64,000 nucleotides of DNA from a bacterium. Its GTDB lineage: Bacteria > Zhuqueibacterota > QNDG01 > JAGLOF01. Below are positions 63,613 through 64,000 of the stretch, piece by piece. The position numbers and the translations under genes were made by a program. The stretch lies in the NCBI GenBank assembly GCA_016934955.1, contig JAFGRY010000042.1:34516-98515 (forward strand), written 5' to 3'. The stretch's first letter is position 1; each line of letters begins with the position of its first letter. The notes under the pieces are model-generated. The model was not told where the DNA came from and did no database searches. It worked only from the letters and a program-made list of their open reading frames with translations.

Positions 63613-64000
63613 TACATTCGCAACCATTTAAAATAATGGTAAATCACATCCGCTCTCGCTTCCCATTTATGGCCGGGGTAATCGGTGCGAAGTCAAACAA
63701 TAAAATCAGCAGACACTTCTTCGTTAGGATTAGTTGATTTTTTCCCGGGGAACGGCATTATCGTGCTTATTGAAGATGAAGACAATCCATAAACAGGAAA
63801 GGTCTTCGAAACTGAAGACCTTTCCTGTTATGCATCCGTAAGGGGATGCGTACGCTATCCCTGTGAATGGTAAATGATGAACCGTATAACGATTTGCCGT
63901 TCAAGGAGCCGGCCGTTCCTCCAAAGGGATCCTCTGCATATCATCGATGTATCGTTTCACCGGTCAGCGCAGGTAATTCATTTTCCTGATATCCTGGAAC
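63613..64000. other. Non-coding tail of the window
   Basis: About 390 bases with no supported reading frame. The only clear structure is the 16-bp perfect hairpin at 63792-63829. A gene may begin beyond the window edge. Confidence 0.5.
63792..63829. terminator. Perfect 16-bp hairpin, terminator-like
   Basis: AACAGGAAAGGTCTTC (63792-63807) and GAAGACCTTTCCTGTT (63814-63829) are perfectly complementary around a GAAACT loop. The arm shares GAAGACCTTT with the hairpin at 62741-62772. No long T-run follows, so it could also be a small-RNA terminator or a repeat. Confidence 0.55.

Overview
The window looks like the chromosome of a Gram-negative, probably anaerobic or fermentative bacterium. A TonB-dependent receptor, an outer-membrane barrel fusion and several lipoproteins show the outer membrane. 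A ferredoxin-fused Etf, an energy-converting-hydrogenase-like membrane complex and Thermotoga-type sugar-acid enzymes suggest anaerobic metabolism. Some lipobox cysteines follow unusual residues (Asn, His), as tolerated in spirochaetes and some other phyla. No rRNA, tRNA, CRISPR, integrase or transposase is seen, so the taxon is left open. Almost everything from 0.4 to 54.2 kb is on the minus strand. The plus strand carries one HAD gene at 34.5 kb and the block from 54.8 to 63.6 kb.

Region 1 (0-9.4 kb): an NTF2-like fragment, an isoprenylcysteine-methyltransferase-like membrane protein and a glycogen cluster (very large GH13 protein, GlgX debranching enzyme, GlgA-like synthase, CBM48 mini-protein).

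Region 2 (9.7-27.5 kb) is the main find, a phytate/inositol-phosphate utilisation locus. Its outer part is a TonB receptor, beta-propeller phytase lipoprotein, GlcD-like flavoprotein and purple-acid-phosphatase-like enzyme. Its inner part is a roughly 10.7 kb run: LacI regulator, HAD phosphatase, IolG-like dehydrogenase, IolM-like Zn dehydrogenase, creatininase-family IolN-like hydrolase, IolO-like epimerase, a second Zn dehydrogenase, two tandem organophosphate:phosphate-type antiporters and a PfkB kinase. This matches the Thermotoga maritima inositol pathway (inositol to 5-keto-L-gluconate to D-tagaturonate), not the Bacillus IolBCDE route.

Region 3 (27.7-34.3 kb): a GntR-LacI hybrid regulator with etfB and a ferredoxin-fused etfA, then an Rbs-type sugar ABC transporter.

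Region 4 (34.5-44.9 kb): a hexuronate operon that can take over the product of region 2. It holds LacI, UxaE (tagaturonate epimerase), an SDR mannonate oxidoreductase, 6-phosphogluconate dehydrogenase, a LarA-type nickel-pincer epimerase and a PfkB sugar-acid kinase; a GntP gluconate permease lies upstream. No mannonate dehydratase is present. The gene set suggests a bypass D-mannonate to D-gluconate to 6-phosphogluconate to ribulose-5-phosphate.

Region 5 (45.0-54.2 kb): a methyltransferase, an NTF2-like protein and a secreted cluster containing a FecR-domain protein, a lipoprotein and a glycosidase-beta-barrel fusion.

Region 6 (54.8-62.7 kb, plus strand): an HTH-EIIA regulator translationally coupled to a six-subunit hydrogenase-4-like complex whose large subunit lacks all four NiFe cysteines, so it is an Ehr-type complex rather than a hydrogenase. 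A small lipoprotein gene and an empty tail close the window.
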